This document shows positions 12,428 to 19,338 of a stretch of 19,338 nucleotides of DNA, one piece after another. This DNA comes from Actinomycetes bacterium. GTDB lineage: Bacteria; Planctomycetota; Phycisphaerae; JAACET01. The stretch covers positions 1 to 19,338 of the forward strand of contig DAOVKO010000009.1 of the NCBI GenBank assembly GCA_030631725.1, read 5' to 3'. The notes beneath the pieces were generated by a model. It saw nothing but the letters and a program-made list of their open reading frames with translations. It did not search any database and was not told the DNA's origin. The number at the start of each line of letters is the position of its first letter. The stretch's first letter is position 1. The translations under genes and the position numbers were made by a program.

Positions 12428-15145
12428 TTATTTGATCCCTGCTGACGTTTTGAATTCCATTCTGCTGAGGCGCTGCATTTGAAGTACAGTAAAGCCAACC
12501 AACATCGAGCCGAGCACCCAGGCCATGGCAGCGGCTGTCCCGAATTTCAGAAACCCGAAAGCCTGCCAGTAGATGTACAGGCCCACGACTTCCGTTTGGC
12601 CGTACGGCGTATGTGGCCCGCCCTGTGTCATCGCCAAGACGAACTCGCTTCCACCTTTCATCTGGGCGACCATCACGCCGATGAAGTTGATTATTATCAG
12701 GCCCTTGATGCCCGGTATGGACACGTGGAAGGCCTTCTGGAGTATCCCCGCACCGTCTATGTCGGCCGCCTCGTAAAGCTCCTCTGGGATTGTTTTTAGC
12801 GCCGCCAGGTAGATCAGACAACCCGGTCCGGCACCGATCCAGATCACCGGCAGCAACACGAAAAACAACGCAAAGTTTGGATCCTGCAACCAGGCCTTGT
12901 GAAGCTCTTCGATGGCAACGCCGGGAATCATGTTCAGCAGGGCGATGAATGAGTTAAGGACCTGATTGATCATGCCGTACTGGCCGTAAAAGCCCTTCCA
13001 GAGAAACATAACGACTATGCCCGAGAGGACCGCCGGCAAATAATAAAGCGTTCTGAAAAGAACCTTTCCTTTGGGGATCTCTGTCAGCAGGAAGGCGAGA
13101 ATTATCGGCGCGGTGAATCCGAACAGAGCGTACATTAGTATGTACTTGAACGAGACCCAGACCGCATACCAGAACCCCTCGTCAAAAAGGACGGTGGTGA
13201 AGTTCTCCAGGCCTACCCATGAGCTGACCCCTCGGATTCTGTAGTCCTGGAACGCCATGACAGTGCCCCGGGCCAGTGGATAGTAGGCCCATAACGCAAT
13301 CGAACCTACCGCCGGAATCAAAAGTATGTACGCCCATTTGTAGCGGCTGAACTGCCACATCCCCCTCGGACGATTTGCCTCCACTACCTGGGAGGCTATG
13401 AAAGTTTTGAAAACTCTTCTAAATACCAAGACGAAGATAACGAAGATCGCGACGGCCGTGGCCACCGAAACACGCCAGCGGAACTTCTCCTGCTCGGGCG
13501 TCAGCATCTTCAATATCTGCTCGTTCGTCAGACGAACACGCTGCTTGAGAATCTCCCTTATGAGCTGTTTGGCCAGATCTTCATTCCGCCCCGCTATCGC
13601 TCTCTGAACGTCGCTGCTGGTCCATATCTGGTCCATTGCATCGCGGAAGCTCTTCAAGATCATCTGGGTGTTCTCGCCGATCATGGGCACGGAGTTGGTC
13701 CTGAAGGATTGGTCATTTGCTTCGACCCACTGCTTGGGAACCTGTCGCACGTACGATGCGAAACCTGCCTCTTTGAGTAATCTGGGCTGGACGTACTGGG
13801 CCTTGCCGTGTTCGACAAATACGCGGGCGAACATCCGGCGGGATTCGAGACCGTCATAGAACCAAATCCATTCCCACGCGGCATCGATCTTGTCCTGATC
13901 GTCCTCGAGCCCCGCGAAGATGCCAAGCAGTCTGGCTCCCATGGTGCCGCCTTCGCCTCTCTTTCCGCCCGGGCCCTTCGGTGTCGCCCCCAGACCGAAT
14001 TGAGACGGCGAACGCCAGTACCAGAAGAACTTCTGATCGAATGGTTCCAGAAACATCCCGATCTGCGCTATTCCCCCACGCCACGGCGGACGCTCTTTTG
14101 CGATGGGGGATTCTCCCGGAAAGACGACACTGGTAAGTTCCATGCCCTTGCGGTTGGTGTAAGGTTCGTAGAACAGGCGCGAAACGAAATAACACGCCTC
14201 CACTGCTTTCTGGCTGTCGTACGCGCAGCCCCAGTTGCCCTCTTCGTCCTGTTCGGCTATGCGTCCGCCCAGGCATTGCATGACGAAGCGCGCGGTGGCG
14301 CCGATATCCTGAAGATCGATACGTAGGCCGAACTCTCTCTCATCGGGATCGGTCAACCTGCGGGCGAAATCGATAAACTCATCGAGGGTCTCAGGCGCCC
14401 GATCTGGAAGGCCTGCCTCGCGGAACAAATCCCTGCGGTAGACCACGGCCCGAACGTAGACGTTCACCGGAATGGCCCAGATGTGGTAGTGCTTTTCGGC
14501 GGCTTTCAGACCATGCCTCCGACAGTAGCTGCACTGCTGCCCATAGGGGCATTGGCGCCGCATTGCTGTCCAGAGCTGCCGGGGCGCCCGCAGCGCCATA
14601 TGGCTTTCGTACAAGGCGGATTCTTTGAGGCGTTGAAAGTACTCGTCCCGGCCGAGCAGATGCCCGTCCTCTATGGCCACCCCCAGGGCCTTCTCAAGGT
14701 GCTTGTCGAGGGGATAGAGAAGTCTCTGGCGCACGTACGAATGGCAATTCCAAGGCCGTAGGTGCATAGCATCCGGCTGAACGCCTCCAGCGATCTGCAT
14801 TAGAGGCAGCACTTCCATCATTATGTTGTACTCGTTGCCGCCAAAAAACAGCCCGCCAGCAGGCACCGGGTTGATGCGCGGGAACTTCTTGCGGAACATC
14901 GCCATTTTCTCGGATCGGTAGATGCCATAGGCACCTGCCGCCTCGTCTTGAGGCTCCGCCCAAACGCGCAGAACAAGCGCCTGCTTCGGAGCCTTTTCAG
15001 GTTCAACGGCACCCGCAAGCGTCCCCGCAGATGCAAACACCCCCGCGAAAATCCAAGAAATTCCCAATCTCATGAATAACTGACTTGCCTGTGCCTTTCG
15101 ACGCAGCTCAAAAAACCCAGTTCTGATCTGCGGACTCCAGCTCAA
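12428..15145 (-). CDS. Fused extracellular solute-binding protein and MalF-like ABC transporter permease
   Basis: Starts: TTG 15145 has an excellent AAGGGAG 5 bp upstream and gives 905 residues. ATG 15073 (weak site) would start just before the signal sequence; GTG 15175 has no site. From TTG, residues about 25-46 are a signal or membrane segment (MRLGISWIFAGVFASAG). Residues about 55-535 resemble a family 1 sugar-binding protein (LVLRVWAEP near 57; IWAIPVNVYVRAVVYRRDLFREAGL near 222-246; PETLDEFIDFARRL near 251). A cysteine cluster (C199, C205, C208) lies inside. A transmembrane span (about 560-577) leads to a MalF-like permease (about 603-905) with the EAA motif EELYEAADIDGAG (788-800). Fusing the binding protein to the pore is unusual for sugar-type transporters. 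It probably delivers a carbohydrate to the pore formed with the next gene's product. The promoter is not evident; a decayed transposase gene lies just upstream. Confidence 0.88.
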   Translation of the reverse strand: MSWSPQIRTGFFELRRKAQASQLFMRLGISWIFAGVFASAGTLAGAVEPEKAPKQALVLRVWAEPQDEAAGAYGIYRSEKMAMFRKKFPRINPVPAGGLFFGGNEYNIMMEVLPLMQIAGGVQPDAMHLRPWNCHSYVRQRLLYPLDKHLEKALGVAIEDGHLLGRDEYFQRLKESALYESHMALRAPRQLWTAMRRQCPYGQQCSYCRRHGLKAAEKHYHIWAIPVNVYVRAVVYRRDLFREAGLPDRAPETLDEFIDFARRLTDPDEREFGLRIDLQDIGATARFVMQCLGGRIAEQDEEGNWGCAYDSQKAVEACYFVSRLFYEPYTNRKGMELTSVVFPGESPIAKERPPWRGGIAQIGMFLEPFDQKFFWYWRSPSQFGLGATPKGPGGKRGEGGTMGARLLGIFAGLEDDQDKIDAAWEWIWFYDGLESRRMFARVFVEHGKAQYVQPRLLKEAGFASYVRQVPKQWVEANDQSFRTNSVPMIGENTQMILKSFRDAMDQIWTSSDVQRAIAGRNEDLAKQLIREILKQRVRLTNEQILKMLTPEQEKFRWRVSVATAVAIFVIFVLVFRRVFKTFIASQVVEANRPRGMWQFSRYKWAYILLIPAVGSIALWAYYPLARGTVMAFQDYRIRGVSSWVGLENFTTVLFDEGFWYAVWVSFKYILMYALFGFTAPIILAFLLTEIPKGKVLFRTLYYLPAVLSGIVVMFLWKGFYGQYGMINQVLNSFIALLNMIPGVAIEELHKAWLQDPNFALFFVLLPVIWIGAGPGCLIYLAALKTIPEELYEAADIDGAGILQKAFHVSIPGIKGLIIINFIGVMVAQMKGGSEFVLAMTQGGPHTPYGQTEVVGLYIYWQAFGFLKFGTAAAMAWVLGSMLVGFTVLQMQRLSRMEFKTSAGIK

Positions 15146-15165
15146 AATTGCTCCCTTGAAAACCT

Positions 15166-15396
15166 TTAAGCACACAATCTAAGGATCACCAGATGCTGAG
15201 TCAAAACTACCAGACGACCTTCACCATATTGTGACCGAGCTTCGCTCGCTTGATCGTTTGCGTCCGAATGGAGACGCTGGTCTTTGATATATTGTCGTAT
15301 CATTTCGTCCGTGGTGCCTGTCCCGGAACTCATAACGAAATAGCCTCGCTCCCAGAGGGCCGCCGTCCTTTTGCCCGCCGCCGGCGTCGCTCGTCG
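15166..15396 (-). pseudogene. C-terminal remnant of an IS200/IS605-family (Y1) transposase TnpA
   Basis: On the minus strand a stop-free stretch runs from after a TGA (15397-15399) to TAA (15166-15168). Its central part reads ALWERGYFVMSSGTGTTDEM followed by IRQYIKDQRLHSD. This matches the end of IS200-type TnpA proteins: the 'LW...YFV.S.G' strand, then the helix carrying the catalytic tyrosine (here in QYIKDQ). The upstream two-thirds of the protein is missing or out of frame: stops interrupt the frame before 15399, and an SD-like GAGGAGG plus ATG at about 15413 reads a shifted frame. The region 15400-15513 shows nothing else recognisable. The remnant forms the immediate upstream region of the transporter operon. 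Confidence 0.7.
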
Positions 15397-15513
15397 TCAA
15401 TGATGCTCCCTGCATCGTATCCTCCTCGCTTCTAGGCGGCAACCAAAATTCCAGGCGTCGCGACCGCGTCAGGTTTTGTTAGAGTGCCTAATTACTTCAG
15501 ATGGAGTCTCTTG

Positions 15514-15687
15514 CTAACGAGCCTCTGTGTCTTCCAGTTTCAGCTTGATTCGTGATATAGACTCTCTAATCGGCTCCAGATTAGGTGTAAAAATCGAGGC
15601 AGCTAAGTCAGCAGCCAAAATACCCGCAAGGACGGCGGGTAGCATCATCAGGCAATAAGTTCCACTGCTAATCTGATTCTTATCCAT
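15514..15687 (-). CDS. Small hypothetical single-span membrane protein
   Basis: A 57-residue protein starts at ATG 15687, with GAAAGGGG 5-6 bp upstream as ribosome binding site. A GTG nine codons further upstream has no such site. Residues 1-10 are polar, about 11-33 are hydrophobic (YCLMMLPAVLAGILAADLAASIF) and the tail (34-57) is charged and probably helical (EPIRESISRIKLKLEDTEAR). This suggests a single membrane span with a short amphipathic or coiled tail. No family is recognised. It lies between the transposase remnant and a MITE-like element; no partner gene is adjacent. The good ribosome binding site is the main reason to call it a gene. Confidence 0.5.
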   Translation of the reverse strand: MDKNQISSGTYCLMMLPAVLAGILAADLAASIFTPNLEPIRESISRIKLKLEDTEAR

Positions 15688-15801
15688 TTCACGCCCCTTT
15701 CTAAAGTAACCCACGACACAGATTATTATTACAAAAACTCAGCCTATTTTCTGGTTTTTTTCTTGACTTCGCCAGTGAAAATAACGAACTCCAATTACCG
15801 G

Positions 15802-16004
15802 GGGTGCATGTCATGTTTGTAGGTAGATTATTCCTTGGGTGATGGCATATTGTCATCCCCGCGCAGGCGGGGATCCATCTTTTCCTGGCCGTTTACAGCA
15901 TTATTGGCCTGGATTCCCGCTTTCGCGGGAATGACAGTTAGTAGGCCAATTTACCGCTCTTTTGCCCGTCCAGTACCCTTTACCTACAAACATGACATGC
16001 ACCC
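15802..16004. mobile_element. MITE-like element with 24-bp terminal inverted repeats and 9-bp target duplication
   Basis: The two ends, 15802-15825 and 15981-16004, are perfect 24-bp inverted repeats beginning GGGTGCATGTC. Directly outside them the 9-bp sequence AATTACCGG occurs on both sides (15793-15801 and 16005-16013), as expected for a target site duplication. The 203-bp element has no coding capacity. Inside are two hairpin repeats in opposite orientation (15851-15882 and 15911-15937). Ends starting GGG with a 9-bp duplication recall the ISKra4 group as possible helper, but this is a guess from end type only. Insertion is in the 456-bp gene-free region between the small membrane protein and lon. 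Confidence 0.85.
15851..15937. repeat. Inverted pair of REP-like hairpins inside the MITE
   Basis: Unit 1 (15851-15882) has stem ATCCCCGC-GCAG-GCGGGGAT; its first 31 bases equal the inverted 3426-3456 and 5165-5195 repeats. Unit 2 (15911-15937) has stem ATTCCCGC-TTTC-GCGGGAAT and is the same consensus in opposite orientation, with the C/G pairs next to the stem end replaced by T/A pairs in both arms. Unit 2 is also enclosed by ATTGGCCT/AGGCCAAT (15904-15911/15944-15951). Confidence 0.75.
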
Positions 16005-16049
16005 AATTACCGGCGTATCCGGCTCTATATCGGGCACGGCTGGCCGCCC

Positions 16050-16089
16050 AACTCTAAGAGATATCACCGTGGCATTGCCGTTTAGAGTT
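16050..16089. other. Inverted repeat downstream of lon
   Basis: AACTCTAA (16050-16057) and TTAGAGTT (16082-16089) form an 8-bp stem with a 24-nt loop, 55 bp past the lon stop on the minus strand. There is no U tract, so a terminator role is uncertain. Nothing else is recognised between the MITE and lon. Confidence 0.3.
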
Positions 16090-16143
16090 CGGAGCCATGA
16101 TGAATCTATTTGCGCCTCTTAGGGCAAGTAATTTTCCCCTCGC

Positions 16144-18606
16144 CTATTTCTTGCTCGGTCGTTGGAGCTTCTTGCCCGGCTCGGATTTCAGAGCCAGCCG
16201 CAATCCCTCGCTCACCCGGGAGACAAAACGGAAGCTCATCTCCGACTTGACTTCCTTCGGCACATCCGTCATGTGTTTGCGATTTCTGGCTGGAAGAATC
16301 ACGCATTTTATCCCTGCCCGATGCGCCGCCAGCACCTTTTCCTTGACCCCCCCGACTGGAAGCACCAGCCCTCGCAGCGTAATCTCCCCCGTCATGGCTA
16401 CATCAGCATTAATCGCTTTACCGCTAACCAGTGATACCAGAGCCACGTATATCGCCAGCCCCGCCGAAGGCCCATCCTTGGGAATAGCCCCAGCCGGAAC
16501 GTGCACGTGGATATCGCTCTTGACCAGTACATCGTCACTGATCTTCAGTTCCTTCGTATGTGAGCGCACCAGTGAGTGGGCCGCCTTTATCGACTCTTCC
16601 ATCACTCGGCCCACTTGACCGGTGATGATTATCTGACCCCTCCCCGGCATCGCCGTGGCCTCCACGAACATGATCTCCCCCCCCGTCGGCGTGTAGGCCA
16701 GAGCCGTTGCCACTCCCGGCACGCTCGTTCGCTGAGCCAATTCTCGCTCGTACTTCACCGGTCCGAGATAATTCCCCAGCGACTTTTCCGTAATCGCTTG
16801 GACTTTTTTCCGACCTTTGGCAATTTGCGCCGCTACTGCCCGGCAAATGCTCCCCAGCTCCCGTTCGAGGTTCCGCACCCCCGCTTCCCGAGTGTAAGAC
16901 TGAATAACCCCCTTCAGTGCCTTTTCCGACATCTTCAGTTTTCCGTCGCTCAGCCCGTTTTCATCCAGTTGCCTCGGCAGCAGAAAACGCTCGGCAATAT
17001 GCAGCTTTTCCATCGCCGTATAACCCGGCAATTCTATCACTTCCATCCGGTCTCGCAGGGCCGGGGGCACCGGTTCCATGTAATTGGCCGTAGCGATGAA
17101 CATCACCTTTGACAGATCGAAAGGGACATCCAGGTAATGATCCGTGAAGCTGAAGTTCTGCTCCGGGTCCAGCACTTCCAGCAGGGCCGCCGCCGGATCC
17201 CCCCGAAAGTCCTGCCCGATTTTGTCCACCTCGTCCAGCATGAACACCGGGTTGTGCGAGCGGGCCTTGCGAATCTCCTGGATGATACGTCCCGGCAGGG
17301 CCCCGATGTACGTCCGACGGTGCCCTCTGATGTCCGCCTCGTCTCGCACCCCGCCCAGCGATATCCGGATGAACTTTCGTCCCAGCGCCGCCGCGATGCT
17401 CTTTCCCAGCGACGTCTTGCCCACTCCCGGCGGACCCACGAAGCAGAGGATCGGGCTGCGACCGGTGGGCTTGAGTTTGCGCACCGCCAGAAATTCCAGA
17501 ACGCGCTTTTTCACTTTCTGCAAATCGTAATGATCGTCGTCCAGTTGCTTGGCTGCTCGCCGGATATCCAGATTATCCTCCGTACTAACCGACCAGGGCA
17601 CCTCGCAGAGCCAATCCACGTACGTCCGGGACACCGAGTACTCCGGAGACTGCAGCGGAATCTTGCTCATCCGATTCAGTTCTCTCTGGGCTTCTTTTTC
17701 CACCGCTTCGGGCATCTTGGCCTGGGCGATCTTTTCTTCCAGCTCCGCAACTTCCGTCGTTCGCTGGTCCGCTTGTCCCAGTTCCTTCTGGATGGCCTTG
17801 AGCTGTTCCTGCAGAAAGTATTCCCGCTGATTTTTATCGATGGATTCTCTGACTTTGGTTTGAATCTGGTTGCTCAGCTCCAGCACTTCCACCTGTCGGC
17901 CCATCAGCTCAGCCAGCTTGCTGAACTGTCTTTTTACGTCCGTCATTTCCAGCAGTTCTTGCTTGTCAGCCAGTTTGGCCGTTACGTTCGCCGCCAAAAA
18001 GTCCGCCAGCGCTCCCGGATCCGTAATGTTATCCAGAACCAGCCCCGCCTCGTTGGGCACATGGGGGCTCAGATTGATTATCTTGCTCGCCGTCTCCCGC
18101 ACTGACAGGATCAGGGCATCCAGCTCTTTAGACGGTTCCACTTGGTTTTCCACGACCCGCACCACTGCCCGGTGATACGGTTCAGTTCCCAGCCCTTCCT
18201 CGATAGCCACCCGCGTCAGCCCGTGCACCACGATAGACAAATTCCCTTCGGGCAGCTTCAGCAGTTTGAGGACCATGCACGCGCAGCCAACCCCGTGCAG
18301 GTCCCCAAAACCCGGATCTTCCGTCTGCGGGTCTGTCTGCGTGAAGATTCCAACCACCTTCGTCTCCGGCAGGATATCGTCCAGCAGACGTTTGGAGCGT
18401 TCGCGGCCGATGGTCAGCGGCATCACCGTCCCCGGAAACGCCACCCCATTGCGGATGGGCAGAATGGCCAATTCCTTGGGAACTTCCAACTGATCCGGAC
18501 CGGATTCGCCGGCCTGGCCCGACTTGATTATCCCTGTATCTTGATCTGGGTTTTCTTCTGCTCTTACCCAGAACTCTTGCATTGGCCTGTCTGTTTCTGA
18601 ATCCAT
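16144..18606 (-). CDS. lon: ATP-dependent protease Lon
   Basis: The 820-residue protein is a complete LonA protease, a cytoplasmic hexamer that unfolds and degrades damaged and regulatory proteins. The N-terminal substrate domain starts at LAILPIRNGVAFPGTVMPL (47-65) after a 45-residue acidic extension that is longer than usual. The coiled region (about 240-310) contains REYFLQEQLKAIQKELG. The AAA+ module has Walker A GPPGVGKT (391-398) and Walker B VFMLDEVD (454-461). The protease domain has PKDGPSAG with nucleophile Ser714 and GGVKEKVLAAHR with Lys757, the Ser-Lys dyad 43 residues apart as in E. coli Lon. The ATG is preceded by AAAGG about 6 bp upstream. It starts 54 bp after hsp20 in the same direction with no promoter seen between, so the two probably share the promoter at 19138-19166. 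Confidence 0.97.
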   Translation of the reverse strand: MDSETDRPMQEFWVRAEENPDQDTGIIKSGQAGESGPDQLEVPKELAILPIRNGVAFPGTVMPLTIGRERSKRLLDDILPETKVVGIFTQTDPQTEDPGFGDLHGVGCACMVLKLLKLPEGNLSIVVHGLTRVAIEEGLGTEPYHRAVVRVVENQVEPSKELDALILSVRETASKIINLSPHVPNEAGLVLDNITDPGALADFLAANVTAKLADKQELLEMTDVKRQFSKLAELMGRQVEVLELSNQIQTKVRESIDKNQREYFLQEQLKAIQKELGQADQRTTEVAELEEKIAQAKMPEAVEKEAQRELNRMSKIPLQSPEYSVSRTYVDWLCEVPWSVSTEDNLDIRRAAKQLDDDHYDLQKVKKRVLEFLAVRKLKPTGRSPILCFVGPPGVGKTSLGKSIAAALGRKFIRISLGGVRDEADIRGHRRTYIGALPGRIIQEIRKARSHNPVFMLDEVDKIGQDFRGDPAAALLEVLDPEQNFSFTDHYLDVPFDLSKVMFIATANYMEPVPPALRDRMEVIELPGYTAMEKLHIAERFLLPRQLDENGLSDGKLKMSEKALKGVIQSYTREAGVRNLERELGSICRAVAAQIAKGRKKVQAITEKSLGNYLGPVKYERELAQRTSVPGVATALAYTPTGGEIMFVEATAMPGRGQIIITGQVGRVMEESIKAAHSLVRSHTKELKISDDVLVKSDIHVHVPAGAIPKDGPSAGLAIYVALVSLVSGKAINADVAMTGEITLRGLVLPVGGVKEKVLAAHRAGIKCVILPARNRKHMTDVPKEVKSEMSFRFVSRVSEGLRLALKSEPGKKLQRPSKK

Positions 18607-18660
18607 GAGTTGCCTTTATTGTATCGCGATTACTCTGTCCCGCCCGCCCCAGCTCTGCTC

Positions 18661-19071
18661 CTACTCACTGCTTTTCGGCAGCTCCACCCACAGATAGCCA
18701 TCCACGTAGCGGGCTCTGATGTTGTCCACCTCCACGCTCGATGGAATCGTTATCGTCCGACGGAACTTCCCGTGATCGATCTCCATCAGATGCACCTTCG
18801 AGCTGCTCTGCGGACGCGGGCTTTCACGTCGGCCCCGGATTACCAGCACCTCCTGCCGAACCTCCACGTCTATTTCTTCTCGGCTCACCCCCGCCAGGTC
18901 CATACACACCACGTAGCGGTCCGCCGTTTCGTACAGGTTCGTCGCCGGCTGCCACGCATCTGGCGGAGAAAACCGGAAGAACCGCCCATGTGTCGCTCGT
19001 TGCATAGCTTCGCCCAGGTGTTTGATGTGGTCCGTAAGATTATCATCGTGTGATTGAACTGCTATAGCCAT
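18661..19071 (-). CDS. Small heat shock protein, Hsp20/alpha-crystallin family
   Basis: The likely start is ATG 19071, 8 bp after GGGAG, giving 136 residues; a GTG at 19110 would add 13 residues without a ribosome binding site. The alpha-crystallin domain spans about 42-136: WQPATNLYETADRYVVCMDLAG, VSREEIDVEV, VLVIRGRRE, HLMEIDHGKFRRTITIP and the closing ARYVDGYLWVELPK, the usual 'A.Y.nGvL.V.lPK' strand. The protein is an ATP-independent holdase that binds unfolding proteins as large oligomers. The C-terminal IxI tail motif of many Hsp20 proteins is missing, since the protein ends at PKSSE. It is the first gene of an operon with lon, joining holding and degradation of damaged proteins. No CIRCE element was found upstream. 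Confidence 0.93.
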   Translation of the reverse strand: MAIAVQSHDDNLTDHIKHLGEAMQRATHGRFFRFSPPDAWQPATNLYETADRYVVCMDLAGVSREEIDVEVRQEVLVIRGRRESPRPQSSSKVHLMEIDHGKFRRTITIPSSVEVDNIRARYVDGYLWVELPKSSE

Positions 19072-19137
19072 TTTGCTCACTCCCTGCTTTCCCCCCTCAA
19101 AGAACCCCACCCGAGACCTCAGATATGATACCCCGCC

Positions 19138-19166
19138 ACTTTACGCGTTTTTGCCCATACTGTCAA
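19138..19166 (-). promoter_or_regulatory. Sigma70-like promoter of the hsp20-lon operon
   Basis: On the minus strand a perfect TTGACA (19166-19161) and TAAAGT (19143-19138; 4 of 6) are separated by 17 bp. Transcription would start near 19131, giving a leader of about 60 nt before the hsp20 ATG. The leader contains a G-rich tract next to the ribosome binding site. Confidence 0.55.
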
Positions 19167-19284
19167 GGCTTTTTGCTTTTGCATCTGTCCAAATTCCAAC
19201 GCCCCCAGGCTGCGTCCCTTTCTGTCATTCCTGCGACGGTAAGATCAGGCAGCATTTAAGGTAAAAAAAGAAAGGAGTAGCCAA

Positions 19285-19338
19285 ATGCAAAAGCAAGACT
19301 ATCAAGTTCTCGACCGGAAGGACAGCCGAAAATTGGCG
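19285..19338 (+). CDS. Start of an unidentified gene, cut by the window edge
   Basis: ATG at 19285 follows AAAGGAG (19271-19277) by 7 bp, and 18 codons remain open to the window end, encoding MQKQDYQVLDRKDSRKLA. The charged, soluble start suggests a cytoplasmic protein. Eighteen residues are too few to name a family. It is divergent from hsp20, with 213 bp between the two start codons; that gap contains the hsp20 promoter and no other recognised element. Confidence 0.6.
   Translation, partial: MQKQDYQVLDRKDSRKLA

Noticed and set aside
15851..15937. CRISPR array made of the GC-rich palindromic repeats
   Set aside because: Only two units, in opposite orientation, with non-uniform spacing and no neighbouring cas gene.
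17137..18105. Long open frame on the + strand opposite lon
   Set aside because: It lies wholly antisense to a perfectly motif-bearing Lon protein, has low-complexity Arg/Leu/Gln/His composition and no ribosome binding site; it is an antisense shadow.

Overview
The window looks like a chromosomal stretch from a Planctomycetota bacterium, possibly class Phycisphaerae. This is inferred from the gene families and not from a marker gene: a PEP-CTERM surface protein, a prepilin-like protein tail, an orphan GspF-like membrane protein, a serine/threonine kinase next to a PP2C phosphatase, and large fused sugar-type ABC transporter subunits. Intergenic spacers rich in short GC-rich hairpins also fit. 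There is no rRNA, CRISPR array or intact transposase.

Layout. 1-1720: the 3' end of a prepilin-like gene (+), a tRNA-Leu(CAG) gene with a good promoter (-), and methylthioadenosine phosphorylase (+) ending at a terminator hairpin. 1686-1825: two copies of a hairpin repeat in inverted orientation. 1966-6278 (+): a Ser/Thr kinase with four C-terminal zinc ribbons, a PP2C phosphatase, a translationally coupled lipoprotein with an HExxH motif, and a short GspF-family protein. The spacers in this part carry shared repeats, including two identical 36-bp direct repeats on either side of the phosphatase-lipoprotein pair. 6530-7468 (+): a PEP-CTERM protein with its own candidate promoter and terminator. 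7561-9897 (-): PriA, with a candidate promoter so close to the start codon that the mRNA may be nearly leaderless. 10027-10347 (+): a small AT-rich gene for a possible helix-turn-helix protein. 10418-15145 (-): a two-gene sugar-type ABC transporter operon made of a solute-binding-protein/permease fusion and a second permease with an insert of about 365 residues. Its upstream region is a decayed IS200/IS605-type transposase fragment. 15514-15687 (-): a small single-span membrane protein. 15802-16004: a 203-bp MITE-like element with perfect 24-bp terminal inverted repeats and 9-bp target duplications. 16144-19166 (-): an hsp20-lon stress operon behind a sigma70-like promoter. 19285-19338 (+): the first 18 codons of a divergent gene.

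How the genes fit together. Kinase and phosphatase are probably opposing enzymes acting on shared Ser/Thr targets, and the coupled HExxH lipoprotein may be their output or partner outside the cytoplasm. The two ABC transporter subunits form a heterodimeric membrane pore with the binding protein tethered to it; their ATPase is not in the window. Hsp20 and Lon make a hold-or-degrade protein quality control pair. The most unusual items are the zinc-ribbon kinase cluster, the fused and insert-bearing transporter, and the MITE carrying a pair of hairpins that also occur singly elsewhere in the window.
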